Shown here: positions 53,901-63,572 of the stretch, piece by piece | How the letters are laid out: each line of letters starts with the position of its first letter | Position numbering within the stretch: the stretch's first letter is position 1 | Assembly: GCA_000720535.1 (NCBI GenBank) | Contig: JOAZ01000017.1 | Location: 62,001 to 126,000 of the forward strand | Direction: 5' to 3' | Origin: Streptomyces halstedii | Lineage (GTDB): Bacteria; Actinomycetota; Actinomycetes; Streptomycetales; Streptomycetaceae | Length of the DNA: 64,000 nt | The notes under the pieces: model-generated | The model's input: the letters and a program-made list of their open reading frames with translations, nothing else | Told to the model about the DNA's origin: nothing | The model's database searches: none | Made by a program: the position numbers and the translations under genes

Positions 53901-55244
53901 TCAGGCCGCCCGGCGGCGCCACTGGAACGCGAGCACCACCAGGCCCACCGCCAGCCAGCACAACCCGACGATCTGGGCACTGGTCGTCGCCTCCCAGATC
54001 ACCGCGATCAGCACGCCCGCGCCCACCACCGGCACCAGTACGTGCCGCCACCAGCTCGGCGGCCCCTCCATCCGGCGTACGGCGAACCAGCCCACCACCG
54101 ACGCGTGCAGCAGGACGAACGCGGTCAGCGCCCCGATGTCCACCACGGACACCAGATGATCGAGCCCGTCGGCGCTCCGGGCCGCCCACACCGCCGCCAC
54201 CATCGTCACGATCGCCGCACCCAGGATCGCCACCCGGGGCACCCCGGACTTCGGGTCGACCCGGGACAGCACCGAGGGAAGCCGCCGCTCCCGGGCCATC
54301 GCGAAGACCAGCCGCCCGGCCGCCGCCTGCCCGGCCAGCGCCGCGAAGGCCGCCCCGATCGCCTTGCTGACGGCCACCAGGTCGTGCAGCCAGGTCCCGA
54401 CCGAGGCGTCCACCGTGTCGTAGAACGCGGACCCCTGCTTCGCCGGGTCGGCCGCCAGCTCAGCGGAGGACACCGGCTCCAGCAGCGCCGCCAGATACGA
54501 CTGGACCACGAACAGCGCCCCCGCCAGCACCAGGCAGAACAGCACCGCGCGGGCCACCTTCGCCGAGCCCCCCGTCACCTCCTCGGCGAACGAGGCGATC
54601 GCGTCGAAGCCCAGATACGACAGCACCGCGACGGACACCGCCCCCAGCACCGCCGTCATCGAGAAATGGGTGTCCCCGGTCAGCGGTGTCAGCCAGCCGC
54701 GCTGCGCCCCGTCCCGGACGAGTACGGCCGCCGCCGCCCCCACGAACACCGCCAGCACCACGATCTCCATGGCGAGCACCGCGAACCCCACCCGGGCCGC
54801 CGACCGTACGCCCCAGAGGTTGAGCGCCGTGGTCACGACGACCGCGATCGCCGTCCACACCCACTGCGACACCTCGGGGACGAGCGCGTTCATCGCGATC
54901 CCGGAGAAGAGGTAGGCGACGGCGGGGATGAGCAGATAGTCCAGCATCGCCATCCACCCCGCGATGAAGCCGGGCCCCTGCCCGAGCCCCTTGCGCGCGT
55001 AGGCGAACACCGAACCGGCCATCGGGGCGACCCGGACCATCTGCGCGTAACTGAAGGCGGTGAACGCCATCACGACGGTGGCCACGAGGTAGACGAGCGC
55101 CACCGCGCCGTCCGACTTCGCGTCCAGCGTGCCGAACACGCCGACCGGGGCCATCGGGGCGATGAACAGCAGCCCGTAGACCACCAGGTCTCTGAACCCG
55201 AGCGTCCTGTGCAGCCCCGTCCGCTCCGTACTGCTGCCGGCCAT
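53901..55244 (-). CDS. APC-family amino acid permease
   Basis: A 447-residue membrane protein with about twelve helices. [74 protein letters not shown] is the N-terminal APC signature, and [29 protein letters not shown] is the central one. It is a proton-coupled amino acid or amine importer. GGAGGG lies before the ATG at 55244. The gene is divergent from ispH, with an 18-bp direct repeat between them. Confidence 0.9.
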   Translation of the reverse strand: MAGSSTERTGLHRTLGFRDLVVYGLLFIAPMAPVGVFGTLDAKSDGAVALVYLVATVVMAFTAFSYAQMVRVAPMAGSVFAYARKGLGQGPGFIAGWMAMLDYLLIPAVAYLFSGIAMNALVPEVSQWVWTAIAVVVTTALNLWGVRSAARVGFAVLAMEIVVLAVFVGAAAAVLVRDGAQRGWLTPLTGDTHFSMTAVLGAVSVAVLSYLGFDAIASFAEEVTGGSAKVARAVLFCLVLAGALFVVQSYLAALLEPVSSAELAADPAKQGSAFYDTVDASVGTWLHDLVAVSKAIGAAFAALAGQAAAGRLVFAMARERRLPSVLSRVDPKSGVPRVAILGAAIVTMVAAVWAARSADGLDHLVSVVDIGALTAFVLLHASVVGWFAVRRMEGPPSWWRHVLVPVVGAGVLIAVIWEATTSAQIVGLCWLAVGLVVLAFQWRRRAA

Positions 55245-55254
55245 GAACCCTCCG

Positions 55255-55293
55255 TCGCTCGATCGCGTACGCCACTCGCTCGATCGCGTACGC
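55255..55293. repeat. Two 18-bp perfect direct repeats, 21-bp period, in a divergent promoter
   Basis: TCGCTCGATCGCGTACGC occurs twice. A period of 21 bp is two helical turns, so both copies face the same side of DNA. They lie just upstream of the permease ATG and could be an operator. Confidence 0.8.
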
Positions 55294-55349
55294 ATCAGTC
55301 TCCCGACCCCCGGCCGTCCCGCGCCTCTCCGACACGGCCCGCACGGCCT

Positions 55350-55355
55350 TACGAT
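55350..55355 (+). promoter_or_regulatory. -10 element TACGAT, leaderless configuration
   Basis: Seven nucleotides before the ATG of ispH; good TAnnnT match. Confidence 0.65.
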
Positions 55356-55362
55356 GGGTCGC

Positions 55363-56343
55363 ATGACTGCAACGCCTGCCCGCCGTGTCCTGCTCGCCGC
55401 GCCCCGTGGCTACTGCGCGGGCGTGGACCGTGCCGTGATCGCCGTCGAGAAGGCCCTGGAGCAGTACGGGGCCCCGATCTACGTCCGCCACGAGATCGTG
55501 CACAACAAGTACGTCGTGCAGACGCTGGAGAAGAAGGGCGCGATCTTCGTCGAACAGACGGACGAGGTGCCCGAGGGCTCCATCGTGATGTTCTCCGCGC
55601 ACGGCGTCGCGCCCACCGTCCACGCGGAGGCCGCCGAGCGGAAGCTCGCCACGATCGACGCGACCTGCCCCCTGGTCACCAAGGTCCACAAGGAGGCCGT
55701 CCGGTACGCCAAGGACGACTACGACATCCTCCTGATCGGCCACGACGGCCACGAGGAGGTCATCGGTACCAGCGGCGAGGCGCCCGACCACATCACGCTG
55801 GTCGACGGCCCCGAGGACGTCGCGAACGTCGAGGTCCGCGACGAGTCGAAGGTTGTCTGGCTCTCCCAGACCACGCTGTCCGTCGACGAGACGATGGAGA
55901 CGGTCGGCGCCCTCAAGCAGAAGTTCCCCAACCTCCTCTCCCCGCCGAGCGACGACATCTGCTACGCCACGCAGAACCGCCAGGTCGCGGTCAAGAAGCT
56001 CAGCGAGGAGGCCGAGCTCGTCATCGTCGTCGGCTCCAAGAACTCCTCGAACTCGATCCGCATGGTCGAGGTCGCACTGGACGCGGGCGCGCCCGCCGCG
56101 TACCTGGTGGACTTCGCCGCCGAGATCGACGAGGCCTGGCTGGAGGGCGTCACCACGGTCGGCCTCACCTCCGGGGCCTCGGTCCCGGACGTCCTGGTCG
56201 ACGGGGTGCTCGAATGGCTCGCCGAGCGCGGGTACGGGGAGGTGGAGACGGTCAAGACGGCGGACGAGTCGATCACCTTCTCGCTGCCCAAGGAGCTCCG
56301 CCGCGACCTGCGCGCCGAGGCCGCCGAACTCTCCGGGAAGTGA
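55363..56343 (+). CDS. ispH: 4-hydroxy-3-methylbut-2-enyl diphosphate reductase (IspH/LytB)
   Basis: A 326-residue iron-sulfur enzyme, the last step of the MEP isoprenoid pathway, giving IPP and DMAPP. The three cluster cysteines lie in [23 protein letters not shown] and [27 protein letters not shown], and [11 protein letters not shown] add the substrate-binding His/Ser/Asn residues. The start MTATPARR follows a TACGAT box by 7 nt. It supplies precursors for enzymes such as the UPP synthase also in this window. Confidence 0.96.
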   Translation: MTATPARRVLLAAPRGYCAGVDRAVIAVEKALEQYGAPIYVRHEIVHNKYVVQTLEKKGAIFVEQTDEVPEGSIVMFSAHGVAPTVHAEAAERKLATIDATCPLVTKVHKEAVRYAKDDYDILLIGHDGHEEVIGTSGEAPDHITLVDGPEDVANVEVRDESKVVWLSQTTLSVDETMETVGALKQKFPNLLSPPSDDICYATQNRQVAVKKLSEEAELVIVVGSKNSSNSIRMVEVALDAGAPAAYLVDFAAEIDEAWLEGVTTVGLTSGASVPDVLVDGVLEWLAERGYGEVETVKTADESITFSLPKELRRDLRAEAAELSGK

Positions 56344-56407
56344 CGGGCGGGAGGTCATCTTTCCGCCCGCTGTCCGGGCTTGGGGAGTGCGCGGGGCCCA
56401 CTGCCCG

Positions 56408-56413
56408 TACCGT
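56408..56413 (+). promoter_or_regulatory. -10 element TACCGT, leaderless configuration
   Basis: Six nucleotides before the ATG of the glucokinase gene. Confidence 0.6.
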
Positions 56414-56419
56414 GGATCC

Positions 56420-57157
56420 ATGGAGATCTTCGGTGTGGATATCGGCGGATCAGGGATCAAGGGCGCTCCCGTGGACCTGGACCGCGGAGAGCTGGCGCAG
56501 GAGCGCCACAAGGTACTGACACCGCACCCGGCCACGCCCGACAGCGTGGCCGGTGGTGTGGCCGAGGTCGTCGGCCACTTCGACTGGAAGGGCCCGGTCG
56601 GCATCACCTTCCCCGGAGTGGTCACCAGTGGGATCACCCGGAGCGCGGCCAACGTCGACAAGTCCTGGATCGACACCGACGCCCGCACACTGCTCAGCGA
56701 CCGCATCGGGCAGCCGGTCACGATCCTCAACGACGCCGACGCGGCGGGCGTGGCCGAGATGACCTTCGGCGCGGGACGCGGCCGCAAGGGCACGGTGATC
56801 GTGCTGACCCTCGGCACCGGCATCGGCAGCGCCGTCTTCACGGACGGACGGCTCGTCCCCAACACCGAGCTCGGCCACCTGGAGCTGCACGGGCACGACG
56901 CGGAGAAGCGCGCGTCCACGAAGGCCAAGGAGGACGAGGACCTCAGCTGGGGCCACTGGGCGCACCGGGTGCAGAAGTACCTGGTCCACGTCGAGATGCT
57001 GTTCTCGCCGGAGCTGTTCATCATCGGCGGGGGCGTCAGCCGCAAGGCGGAGAAGTTCCTGCCCCTCATCGAGCACGTACGCGCGGAGATGATCCCGGCG
57101 CAGCTCCAGAACAACGCGGGCATCGTCGGCGCGGCCATGGCGGCGGCGGAGGCCTGA
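56420..57157 (+). CDS. ppgK: Polyphosphate glucokinase (ROK family)
   Basis: A 245-residue ROK kinase that phosphorylates glucose using polyphosphate or ATP. The phosphate loop is [16 protein letters not shown], the second is [16 protein letters not shown], and [17 protein letters not shown] ... [18 protein letters not shown] contains the PPGK-type substrate region. The length and the absence of the ROK CxCGxxGC zinc motif fit the PPGK subgroup. It starts 76 nt after ispH with its own -10 box. Confidence 0.93.
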   Translation: MEIFGVDIGGSGIKGAPVDLDRGELAQERHKVLTPHPATPDSVAGGVAEVVGHFDWKGPVGITFPGVVTSGITRSAANVDKSWIDTDARTLLSDRIGQPVTILNDADAAGVAEMTFGAGRGRKGTVIVLTLGTGIGSAVFTDGRLVPNTELGHLELHGHDAEKRASTKAKEDEDLSWGHWAHRVQKYLVHVEMLFSPELFIIGGGVSRKAEKFLPLIEHVRAEMIPAQLQNNAGIVGAAMAAAEA

Positions 57158-57252
57158 CCCGTACCGGGCGAAGGGGAACCGGACGCACGAGGACACCGGA
57201 CTCTGATTGGTCCGATCCCCCCAGGGCCCCGGCCGGATTCCTCCAGGCGGGG

Positions 57253-57864
57253 CTACGGGCGGGGGCGACGCGCGCCCTGGGCGGCGGCCGCCCTCGCCTG
57301 ATGCCGCTGCCGCTCCCGCATGCGCCGCACCTTGCGTACGGAGGCGATGAGCCCGGCGACGAGTGTGCCGCCGTACAGCCAGCCGGCCTGGACGGCGAGC
57401 GCGGTGACGACCGCCATGGCCTGCCCGCCGAAGCCGCCCGAGCCCCCGGCGATGGGGACGACCCCCACGGCGAAGGCGATGGGCACGCTGATCGGCGCGG
57501 TGACCAGGTCGGCGGGCCGCACCCAGAGCGCGGTCAGCGCGCTCACGGGCAGGAACAGCACTCCGTAGACGACCTCCGAACCGTCCAGGAGCAGTTGATC
57601 CAGGCAGGCCAGCAAGAACATCGCGGCGGCGGCGAAGAGTCCCGCGCCGATGCCGGTCAGCCGGGGGTTGGGGAATCTGCGCAACGCGAGCACGAAGGGC
57701 GCGACCGGGCCGGACCGGGGACGCGGGCGCGACACCGCGGGGGTGACCTCCACCGTCACCGGATAGCCGGCCGCGCTCTCACCGAGGCCGCCCGCGGCCA
57801 CGGCCGGGGCCTGCTCGGGCGGCGAGGGCTGCCTGCGCGGGGTACGAGTCCTGTGCTGCTCCAC
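57253..57864 (-). CDS. Hypothetical membrane protein (DUF6542-like)
   Basis: A 203-residue protein with a hydrophilic N-terminal 65 residues, four membrane helices (about 70-180, including LTGIGAGLFAAAAMFLLACLDQLLL and GVLFLPVSALTALWVRPADLV) and a basic C-terminus RKVRRMRERQRHQARAAAAQ. It resembles an actinobacterial family of unknown function (DUF6542). The GTG start lies 6 nt from a TAGGTT box. Upstream and opposite lies ychF. Confidence 0.7.
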   Translation of the reverse strand: MEQHRTRTPRRQPSPPEQAPAVAAGGLGESAAGYPVTVEVTPAVSRPRPRSGPVAPFVLALRRFPNPRLTGIGAGLFAAAAMFLLACLDQLLLDGSEVVYGVLFLPVSALTALWVRPADLVTAPISVPIAFAVGVVPIAGGSGGFGGQAMAVVTALAVQAGWLYGGTLVAGLIASVRKVRRMRERQRHQARAAAAQGARRPRP

Positions 57865-58179
57865 CGTGACAACCTAGGGCGACAGGCATGCGCTTCCCGG
57901 TGCGGGACACGCGCTTTGGCCGACCTTGGCACTGTGTTCGATGCCACTCGGCAGAAATGTGACCGTTTGGGGTGATTGAGCGCACCTACTGGAGGCCTGT
58001 TCGGCCGACAGCCGCTCCGTCCGCCTCGCCCCGCCCCGGTTTCCCGTCCACCGACCTCGGTCAGCCCCCCTCGCCGGACCCGTGACCGGCCGCCCCGGCC
58101 CGCCCGTAAACTGGAGAATCGGTCCCCTCCCGGCCCGCCTCCTCAAGGGCCCCTCCTCACACTCCAGGAAGTCGCCAAA
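57865..58179. promoter_or_regulatory. Divergent promoter region of the DUF6542-like gene and ychF
   Basis: About 315 bp. TAGGTT (minus strand, 57871-57876) stands 6 nt from the DUF6542-like start, a leaderless layout. A TAAACT hexamer near 58107-58112 is a candidate -10 for ychF. The remainder shows no strong element. Confidence 0.5.
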
Positions 58180-59268
<1,089 letters not shown>

Positions 59269-59318
59269 CGGGTGACATAACACCACGTCGCTGATCTGGC
59301 AAACGTGCAGGTCAGATG

Positions 59319-59350
59319 GGGTCCGACTCTTCGGAGTCGGGCCCTTTGTT
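59319..59350 (+). terminator. Terminator with TTCG tetraloop after ychF
   Basis: Stem GGGTCCGACTC / GAGTCGGGCCC (one G-T pair) with loop TTCG, followed by TTTGTTCTT, 50 nt after the ychF stop. Confidence 0.88.
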
Positions 59351-59357
59351 CTTCCCC

Positions 59358-59468
59358 GTGCTGGGATGGTGCTGGGATAGCTGATCCCTCGTCACCTGTC
59401 GTCATCCCTGGTCATCCGTACCGTGCTGGGATCGCGCTGGGATGGGATGGGGGTGGCCGTGCTGGGAT
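59358..59468. repeat. Dispersed GTGCTGGGAT decamers (five copies)
   Basis: Copies start at 59358, 59369, 59423, 59434 (GCGCTGGGAT) and 59459. An inverted GGGAT/ATCCC pair lies near 59373-59388. The cluster is noncoding and sits at the border between core and accessory sequence. It might be a leftover recombinase or attachment site. Confidence 0.7.
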
Positions 59469-59549
59469 TTGCGCGAGCAGGGCACAGGTCGAGCTGTGAA
59501 GGAAGTGCGGGCGTGGCATTTTTCCTACTCGTTTGACACAATCGAGGGC

Positions 59550-59834
59550 ATGGCTGAGACGACGTACAGCATCGGGGAAGGGCCAGCGACGCGGGTGAGC
59601 TTGTCGCTGCCGGAGGGGACCGCGGAGGCGATCCGGGCTCGGGTGGGCAAGCGGGAGTTCTCCGCGTTCATCGCCGAGGCGGTCGAGCGTGAGTTGCGCG
59701 GGCAGGTCCTGGACGAGTATCTGGCGGACTACGAGAGCCGCAAGGGGCCGGTCTCCGAGCCGGCTCGTCAGCGGGCGCGGCAGGTCTTTGACGAGGTGTT
59801 CGCCGAGGAGGCCGAGTGGCCCGCCGCAGGCTGA
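59550..59834 (+). CDS. VapB-type antitoxin (ribbon-helix-helix)
   Basis: A 94-residue protein. Residues 13-50 (TRVSLSLPEGTAEAIRARVGKREFSAFIAEAVERELR) fit a ribbon-helix-helix DNA-binding domain, and the acidic C-terminal half (LDEYLADYESRKGPVSEPARQRARQVFDEVFAEEAEW) would wrap the toxin. The 19-nt overlap with the downstream PIN gene is typical of toxin-antitoxin pairs. A CACAAT box 7 nt upstream of the ATG might give a leaderless message. Confidence 0.85.
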   Translation: MAETTYSIGEGPATRVSLSLPEGTAEAIRARVGKREFSAFIAEAVERELRGQVLDEYLADYESRKGPVSEPARQRARQVFDEVFAEEAEWPAAG

Positions 59835-60229
59835 GTCACGAGGGGACGCTCGTCCTGGACAGCGAAGGGCTCTCGAAGCTGCTCGCCGATGACGAGCAGG
59901 TGGTGGCTCTGATTGCTGAGGCGCGCTCGCGCGGCATGGAGGTCGTGATCAGTGCGCTCACCATCATCGAGGCCGTCCATGCCCGTACGAACAAGCCCCG
60001 CCTGAACTGGGTGCTTTCCGGGCTGCGGGTCGTTTCGGTCGGTGACGAAGAGGCAAGGGCGGCCTCGGAGCTGCTGATGAATGCCGGGTTGCACGGACAC
60101 AAGTACGCGATCGATGCGGCCGTCGCCGAGGCCGCGCTGCGACAGCACCGCCCCGTGGTCATGCTGACTTCCGATATTGACGACATGACCAAGCTGTGCG
60201 GCGAGCGGGTCCGGCTCGTGGCCGTGTGA
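59816..60229 (+). CDS. VapC-type PIN-domain toxin
   Basis: A 137-residue PIN ribonuclease. The acidic catalytic residues appear in LVLDSEGLSKLL, LTIIEAVHAR, KYAIDAAVAEAAL and MLTSDIDDMTKL. VapC toxins cleave specific tRNA or rRNA. The first Asp is followed by Ser as in active family members, and no key residue is missing. It overlaps and follows the antitoxin gene. The target RNA is unknown. Confidence 0.87.
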   Translation: MARRRLSHEGTLVLDSEGLSKLLADDEQVVALIAEARSRGMEVVISALTIIEAVHARTNKPRLNWVLSGLRVVSVGDEEARAASELLMNAGLHGHKYAIDAAVAEAALRQHRPVVMLTSDIDDMTKLCGERVRLVAV

Positions 60230-60512
60230 TTTCTCCTGGTCCGATTTCTGCCTTTCGGTAATTGGCCAGTGAGCGGCGATGGTGCTCCCAGTGAGCCGCT
60301 TCCGAGCTGGTCTTGCTGGTCGCGAGTCGGACTGTCCCGCGCAACGACGAAGCTGCTGGTACCCGGTGGCAGGCGTCGGCCAGGACGTTGCCCTCCTCTC
60401 GGTACCCGTCGGGGGGGACGGCGACTGTGCGGGTCGCCGTCCCCGGTTGCTCAGGCAGCCGGCTGGTCCTTGGGAGATCCGTTGTCGAGGCGGGCCAAGG
60501 TCCGGTTGGCGC
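60230..60512. other. Intergenic region between the toxin and reductase genes
   Basis: About 280 bp between convergent genes. Short open frames cross it but lack a convincing start or motif. No hairpin stands out. Confidence 0.4.
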
Positions 60513-61127
60513 TCAGCCGGTGGTGGTGCGTCTGCGGTAGCGGATATGAGTGGTCAGCGGTGAGTGGAGCACCTCGACGGGCTCGAAATCGAAGGTCTCG
60601 ACGTCGTCGAAGATGCGCTCGCCGCTGCCGAGCAGGACGGGTGCGATGTCGAGGGTGAGTTCATCGATCACGCCGGCGTTGAGCGCCTGGCGGACCGTCG
60701 AGGCCCCACCGGCGATGTCCACGCCTTTGCCGTCGGCGGCTTCGAGCGCCTGCGCGTAGGCGGCGTCGAAGCCTTCGGTGACGAAGTGGAAGGTGGTCCC
60801 TCCCTCCATTTTGATCGGTTCGTGGGCGTAACGGGTGAGGACGAAGACCGGGGCGTGGTAGGGGGGCTCGGGGCCCCACCATCCGTCCCACGCCTCGTTC
60901 CACTCACCTCGGACCGGCCCGAACATGTTGCGGCCCATGACGTAGGCGCCACGGGGACGCATCAGCCAGCTGTTGGCCGTCTGGTCGGCTTCGGTCGCGC
61001 GCGGGTCGCCGATGTGCCAGCCGTGCAGTTCCTGACCGCGCTTGCCCAGCGGATCGTCCCGGCTCTGCTCGGGTCCGGCGACGAAGCCGTCGAGCGAGAT
61101 CGACATGTGGCAGGTGGTGTCGGACAT
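60513..61127 (-). CDS. Dihydrofolate reductase-like (RibD C-terminal) family protein
   Basis: A 204-residue reductase-fold protein. CHMSISLDGFVAGPEQSRDDPLG is the N-terminal signature, MGRNMFGPVRGEWNEAWDGWWG and VFVLTRYAHEPIKMEGGTTFHFVTEG follow, and IAGGASTVRQALNAGVIDELTLDIAPVLLGSGERIFDD is the NADPH-site half. These are stand-alone YyaP/YwjB-like proteins of unknown substrate. GAGAGAAG precedes the ATG at 61127. Confidence 0.88.
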   Translation of the reverse strand: MSDTTCHMSISLDGFVAGPEQSRDDPLGKRGQELHGWHIGDPRATEADQTANSWLMRPRGAYVMGRNMFGPVRGEWNEAWDGWWGPEPPYHAPVFVLTRYAHEPIKMEGGTTFHFVTEGFDAAYAQALEAADGKGVDIAGGASTVRQALNAGVIDELTLDIAPVLLGSGERIFDDVETFDFEPVEVLHSPLTTHIRYRRRTTTG

Positions 61128-61473
61128 CAGCTTCTCTCTCAAAGCAGACAGTTGCGGGCTGTCGTAAGGACATTCGGACCGTACGACGCATGTACAGACT
61201 GGCAGAGGCGGCCGAACTCATCGCGACATCCCGAAGCCGTTGAAGGTTTGACTGTCACGTGATGAGACGGGCACCCACCGTGAGGGCTCTATGAGGCGGC
61301 CTCGTCGCAACAGGCCGGCCAGCCCCTCCATGAGTCACCATGCGTCACCCCGAGCTCTGTCCCGTACGTCGCTGGGACCCTGTTCGACCGCCTGCCCGAT
61401 CACGTCGACGGCGCGGTGCCCTTCGGTGAATCGCTCCTTTCCGGGTGGAACGGTGCGCCAGGGCGTCTCATGC
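61128..61473. other. Intergenic region in the accessory segment
   Basis: About 345 bp between two leftward genes. A minus-strand frame overlapping the next gene (61335-61544) ends in RAVDVIGQAVEQGPSDVRDRARGDAW, which looks protein-like but has no ribosome site. It may be a decayed gene end or chance. Otherwise empty. Confidence 0.35.
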
Positions 61474-62022
61474 TCATCGGCGGCTCTCCTCGGAGTCGTC
61501 GGGCCACCCGTCGAAGAGCACGTCGTGCTCGTCGTCGGGGTCAAGAGCGTTGTGGCGGAAGCGGATCGCCCGCCCGACCCAGCGATTGTCCGGTCCCGAG
61601 GAGTCTCCCGATCCCCAAGCGACGGTGCGCCGGAGAGCGGGCCGTCCCGGTAGCTCGGCGCGAACGGCGAGGTCGTAGGTCGGGTTCCCGTCCGTGTCGT
61701 TCTGAGGCAGCTCGATGACCTCCTCGACGACGCCGACGGTGCACAGCCCGTCGGCGAACCGGGCCTCCGCGAGCCGGGGGCCGGTGTATGCGTCGAGGGC
61801 GGACCCGATGAGCAGGACCCCTACGTTCGATCCGTACAGCCAGGCGAAGACGCCGGACCGGTCGACGCCCGCGACCCAGAACCAGACGGCGAGCCCGATG
61901 CCGACAGGGACCGCCGCGACGAACGCCACGGCACCAACCAGCAGGATCCACCGGGAGGCGCTTTCCCATCGCTCCCACCGGCGGATCCGTGCCCGGCTCT
62001 CAGAGGTCCTCGCGAGACTCAT
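61474..62022 (-). CDS. Two-helix membrane protein, duplicated paralog 2
   Basis: A 182-residue protein. A basic start (TSESRARIRRWERWE) is followed by two helices (WILLVGAVAFVAAVPVGIGLAVWFWVAG and VFAWLYGSNVGVLLIGSAL) and a soluble domain with GRAIRFRHNALDPDDEHDVLFDGWPDD at the end. The same order and the RFRHN-LDPDD-HDVLFD signature occur in the gene immediately upstream, so they are tandem paralogs. The ATG overlaps the upstream stop (ATGA). I do not recognise the family; it vaguely resembles DUF3592-type proteins. Confidence 0.8.
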   Translation of the reverse strand: MSLARTSESRARIRRWERWESASRWILLVGAVAFVAAVPVGIGLAVWFWVAGVDRSGVFAWLYGSNVGVLLIGSALDAYTGPRLAEARFADGLCTVGVVEEVIELPQNDTDGNPTYDLAVRAELPGRPALRRTVAWGSGDSSGPDNRWVGRAIRFRHNALDPDDEHDVLFDGWPDDSEESRR

Positions 62023-62630
62023 GCTGCCGGCTTCCGTGCGTGCCGGGCCGCCTTCGCGTCCGCGCCGGGGAACCTGTCGAACAGCACGTCGTGCACGTCG
62101 TCGGGATCGAGGGAGTTGTGACGGAAGCGGATCGGCGTTCCGATCCGCCGACGAGGGTTGCCGCCGCCCAGGTACACCTTCCGGCGCAGGACGACGCCGT
62201 CGGGCAGTTCGGCGCTGACCCTCAGCTCGTACGACACGGGGTCGTCGTCGCCCGCGCACTCGCTCACCCTGTCGACTCGGCCTGTCGACACATACCCGTC
62301 CGCGAAGCAGGCTGTGAGGCGCTCACGACCGCTCACGGCCATGAGGACGGCTCCGACGAGCGGCACCCCGGCGGCGATGCCCCACAACCACCAGTACACG
62401 TCTGTGCGATCGGTGCCCGCGACGCCGGACCAGACGGCGAACGCGAGCGTCGCGATCGGGGCGAGGAGGAGCAGCGAGACACCGCACAGCGCCGCCACCA
62501 CGCCGATCGTCTCCATCCGCGACCAGCGTCGGATGCGCGTACGACTCTCAGGCGTGCGTGCCTTCGCCATCCGGTCCGCGGTCTGGTCATCAGCGTTGTG
62601 GAGCCGGATCTTCCGGCCGAGCCATTTCAT
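62019..62630 (-). CDS. Two-helix membrane protein, duplicated paralog 1
   Basis: A 203-residue protein with the same plan as its downstream neighbour: a basic region (ESRTRIRRWSRME), two helices (IGVVAALCGVSLLLLAPIATLAFAVW and VYWWLWGIAAGVPLVGAVLMAV) and a soluble part ending IGTPIRFRHNSLDPDDVHDVLFDRFPG. It differs by an N-terminal extension (MKWLGRKIRLHNADD). Its ATG overlaps the stop of the 223-residue gene upstream (ATGA), so the three genes form a translationally coupled operon. Function unknown. Confidence 0.8.
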   Translation of the reverse strand: MKWLGRKIRLHNADDQTADRMAKARTPESRTRIRRWSRMETIGVVAALCGVSLLLLAPIATLAFAVWSGVAGTDRTDVYWWLWGIAAGVPLVGAVLMAVSGRERLTACFADGYVSTGRVDRVSECAGDDDPVSYELRVSAELPDGVVLRRKVYLGGGNPRRRIGTPIRFRHNSLDPDDVHDVLFDRFPGADAKAARHARKPAA

Positions 62631-63298
62631 CGCCCGCTCCTTCGGGCTGCCCTCCGACGGAGCTTCGAGCGGATCCGCCGCAGCTTCTTCCCGTACGGCA
62701 CCGTGGTGACGTTCGGCTCGCTCTGTCCGTCACGGGGCTCGGTGACGAGCACCCACCGGTGCGCCTCGAAGTCATCGGCGGAGCCGAACCCGGGGACGGA
62801 CTCGACGTAGTAACCACCGGTGGCCTCCGGGCCGAAGATCTCCTGTGCCGCGATCACTCCCTGCGGCTGCCGCAGGGTCCGGCGGCTCAGTTGCTCCTGC
62901 ACGGTCCCGTCCGACAGCCAGGTGTGCGGCGCCTGGTGGATCCGGGCGGCCTGTGCGTCGTCGACGCGGTGGTCGATCGCGATGAACGTGGGTGAAACGA
63001 AGCCCTCGCCTCCGTCGCGCGTGAACGGGGAGCGGTGGATCGTGTGCGCTGTCCCGTGCTCGAAGATCCACTGATTGTCCTTGTGGACCTCGGAGGTCAG
63101 GTTCGCTGCCTGGTCTGGGGCACGGTCAGACACCCCGTCCGGGTCCTCCCACCTCGCGACTTCTTCGACGGATTCAGGTCGCTGCGCCTCCCGCGGCCGC
63201 GCGAGGTCCGTGACCGGGCACTCTGCGACGTGCTGCCACACAGCGGCGGGACGGCCCGGCAACCGCTGCGCGGGCTCCGCCCGTTCCTCCTGTCGCAC
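62627..63298 (-). CDS. Hypothetical protein, first gene of the coupled trio
   Basis: A 223-residue protein without membrane helix or signal peptide. The N-terminal 60 residues are Glu/Arg/Pro-rich. The remainder contains NQWIFEHGTAHTIHRSPFTRDGGEGFVSPTFIAIDHRVDD and TVQEQLSRRTLRQPQGVIAAQEIFGPEATGGYYVESVPGF, and it ends in a very basic tail (KKLRRIRSKLRRRAARRSGR). AGGAGGGG 7 nt before the GTG at 63298 decides the start. I do not recognise the family. His and Asp residues in the core could be catalytic, but this is speculation. Confidence 0.7.
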   Translation of the reverse strand: MRQEERAEPAQRLPGRPAAVWQHVAECPVTDLARPREAQRPESVEEVARWEDPDGVSDRAPDQAANLTSEVHKDNQWIFEHGTAHTIHRSPFTRDGGEGFVSPTFIAIDHRVDDAQAARIHQAPHTWLSDGTVQEQLSRRTLRQPQGVIAAQEIFGPEATGGYYVESVPGFGSADDFEAHRWVLVTEPRDGQSEPNVTTVPYGKKLRRIRSKLRRRAARRSGR

Positions 63299-63572
63299 GT
63301 CCGTCCCCTCCTGCCAGATCGGGATCGTCACGGTGCGGTGCGGTTGTCGCTGTCGACCGGACCGTGAAGCCTCACACGAAACTCGGCCGACCAGGCTGCG
63401 GCAGGTGCCCGGTTGCTTTTGCCGCGGCCCGGCCCCGCCCCCTGCCCGCTCGGTCCCAGCCGGTCGGTCAGTTGTGCTTCTGTGATTCTGAGGGTGGTTG
63501 GACCGGGGCGCGGCGTCAAGGGCGAGCGGAAGTGAGGGCTCTCGTCACGGAATTGTCGGCTCCACCCCAGGC

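Noticed and set aside
53133-56519. 1128-codon plus-strand open frame over xseA, permease and ispH
   Set aside because: Arg/Pro/His-rich translation without domains, antisense or out of frame to three clear genes.
59319-59350. tRNA-like fold after ychF
   Set aside because: The paired region is a simple hairpin with a TTCG loop followed by Ts, that is, a terminator. No cloverleaf arms are present.
61335-61544. Minus-strand frame ending RAVDVIGQAVEQGPSDVRDRARGDAW
   Set aside because: Part looks protein-like, but it overlaps the real gene in another frame and lacks a start signal. At best a decayed gene end.
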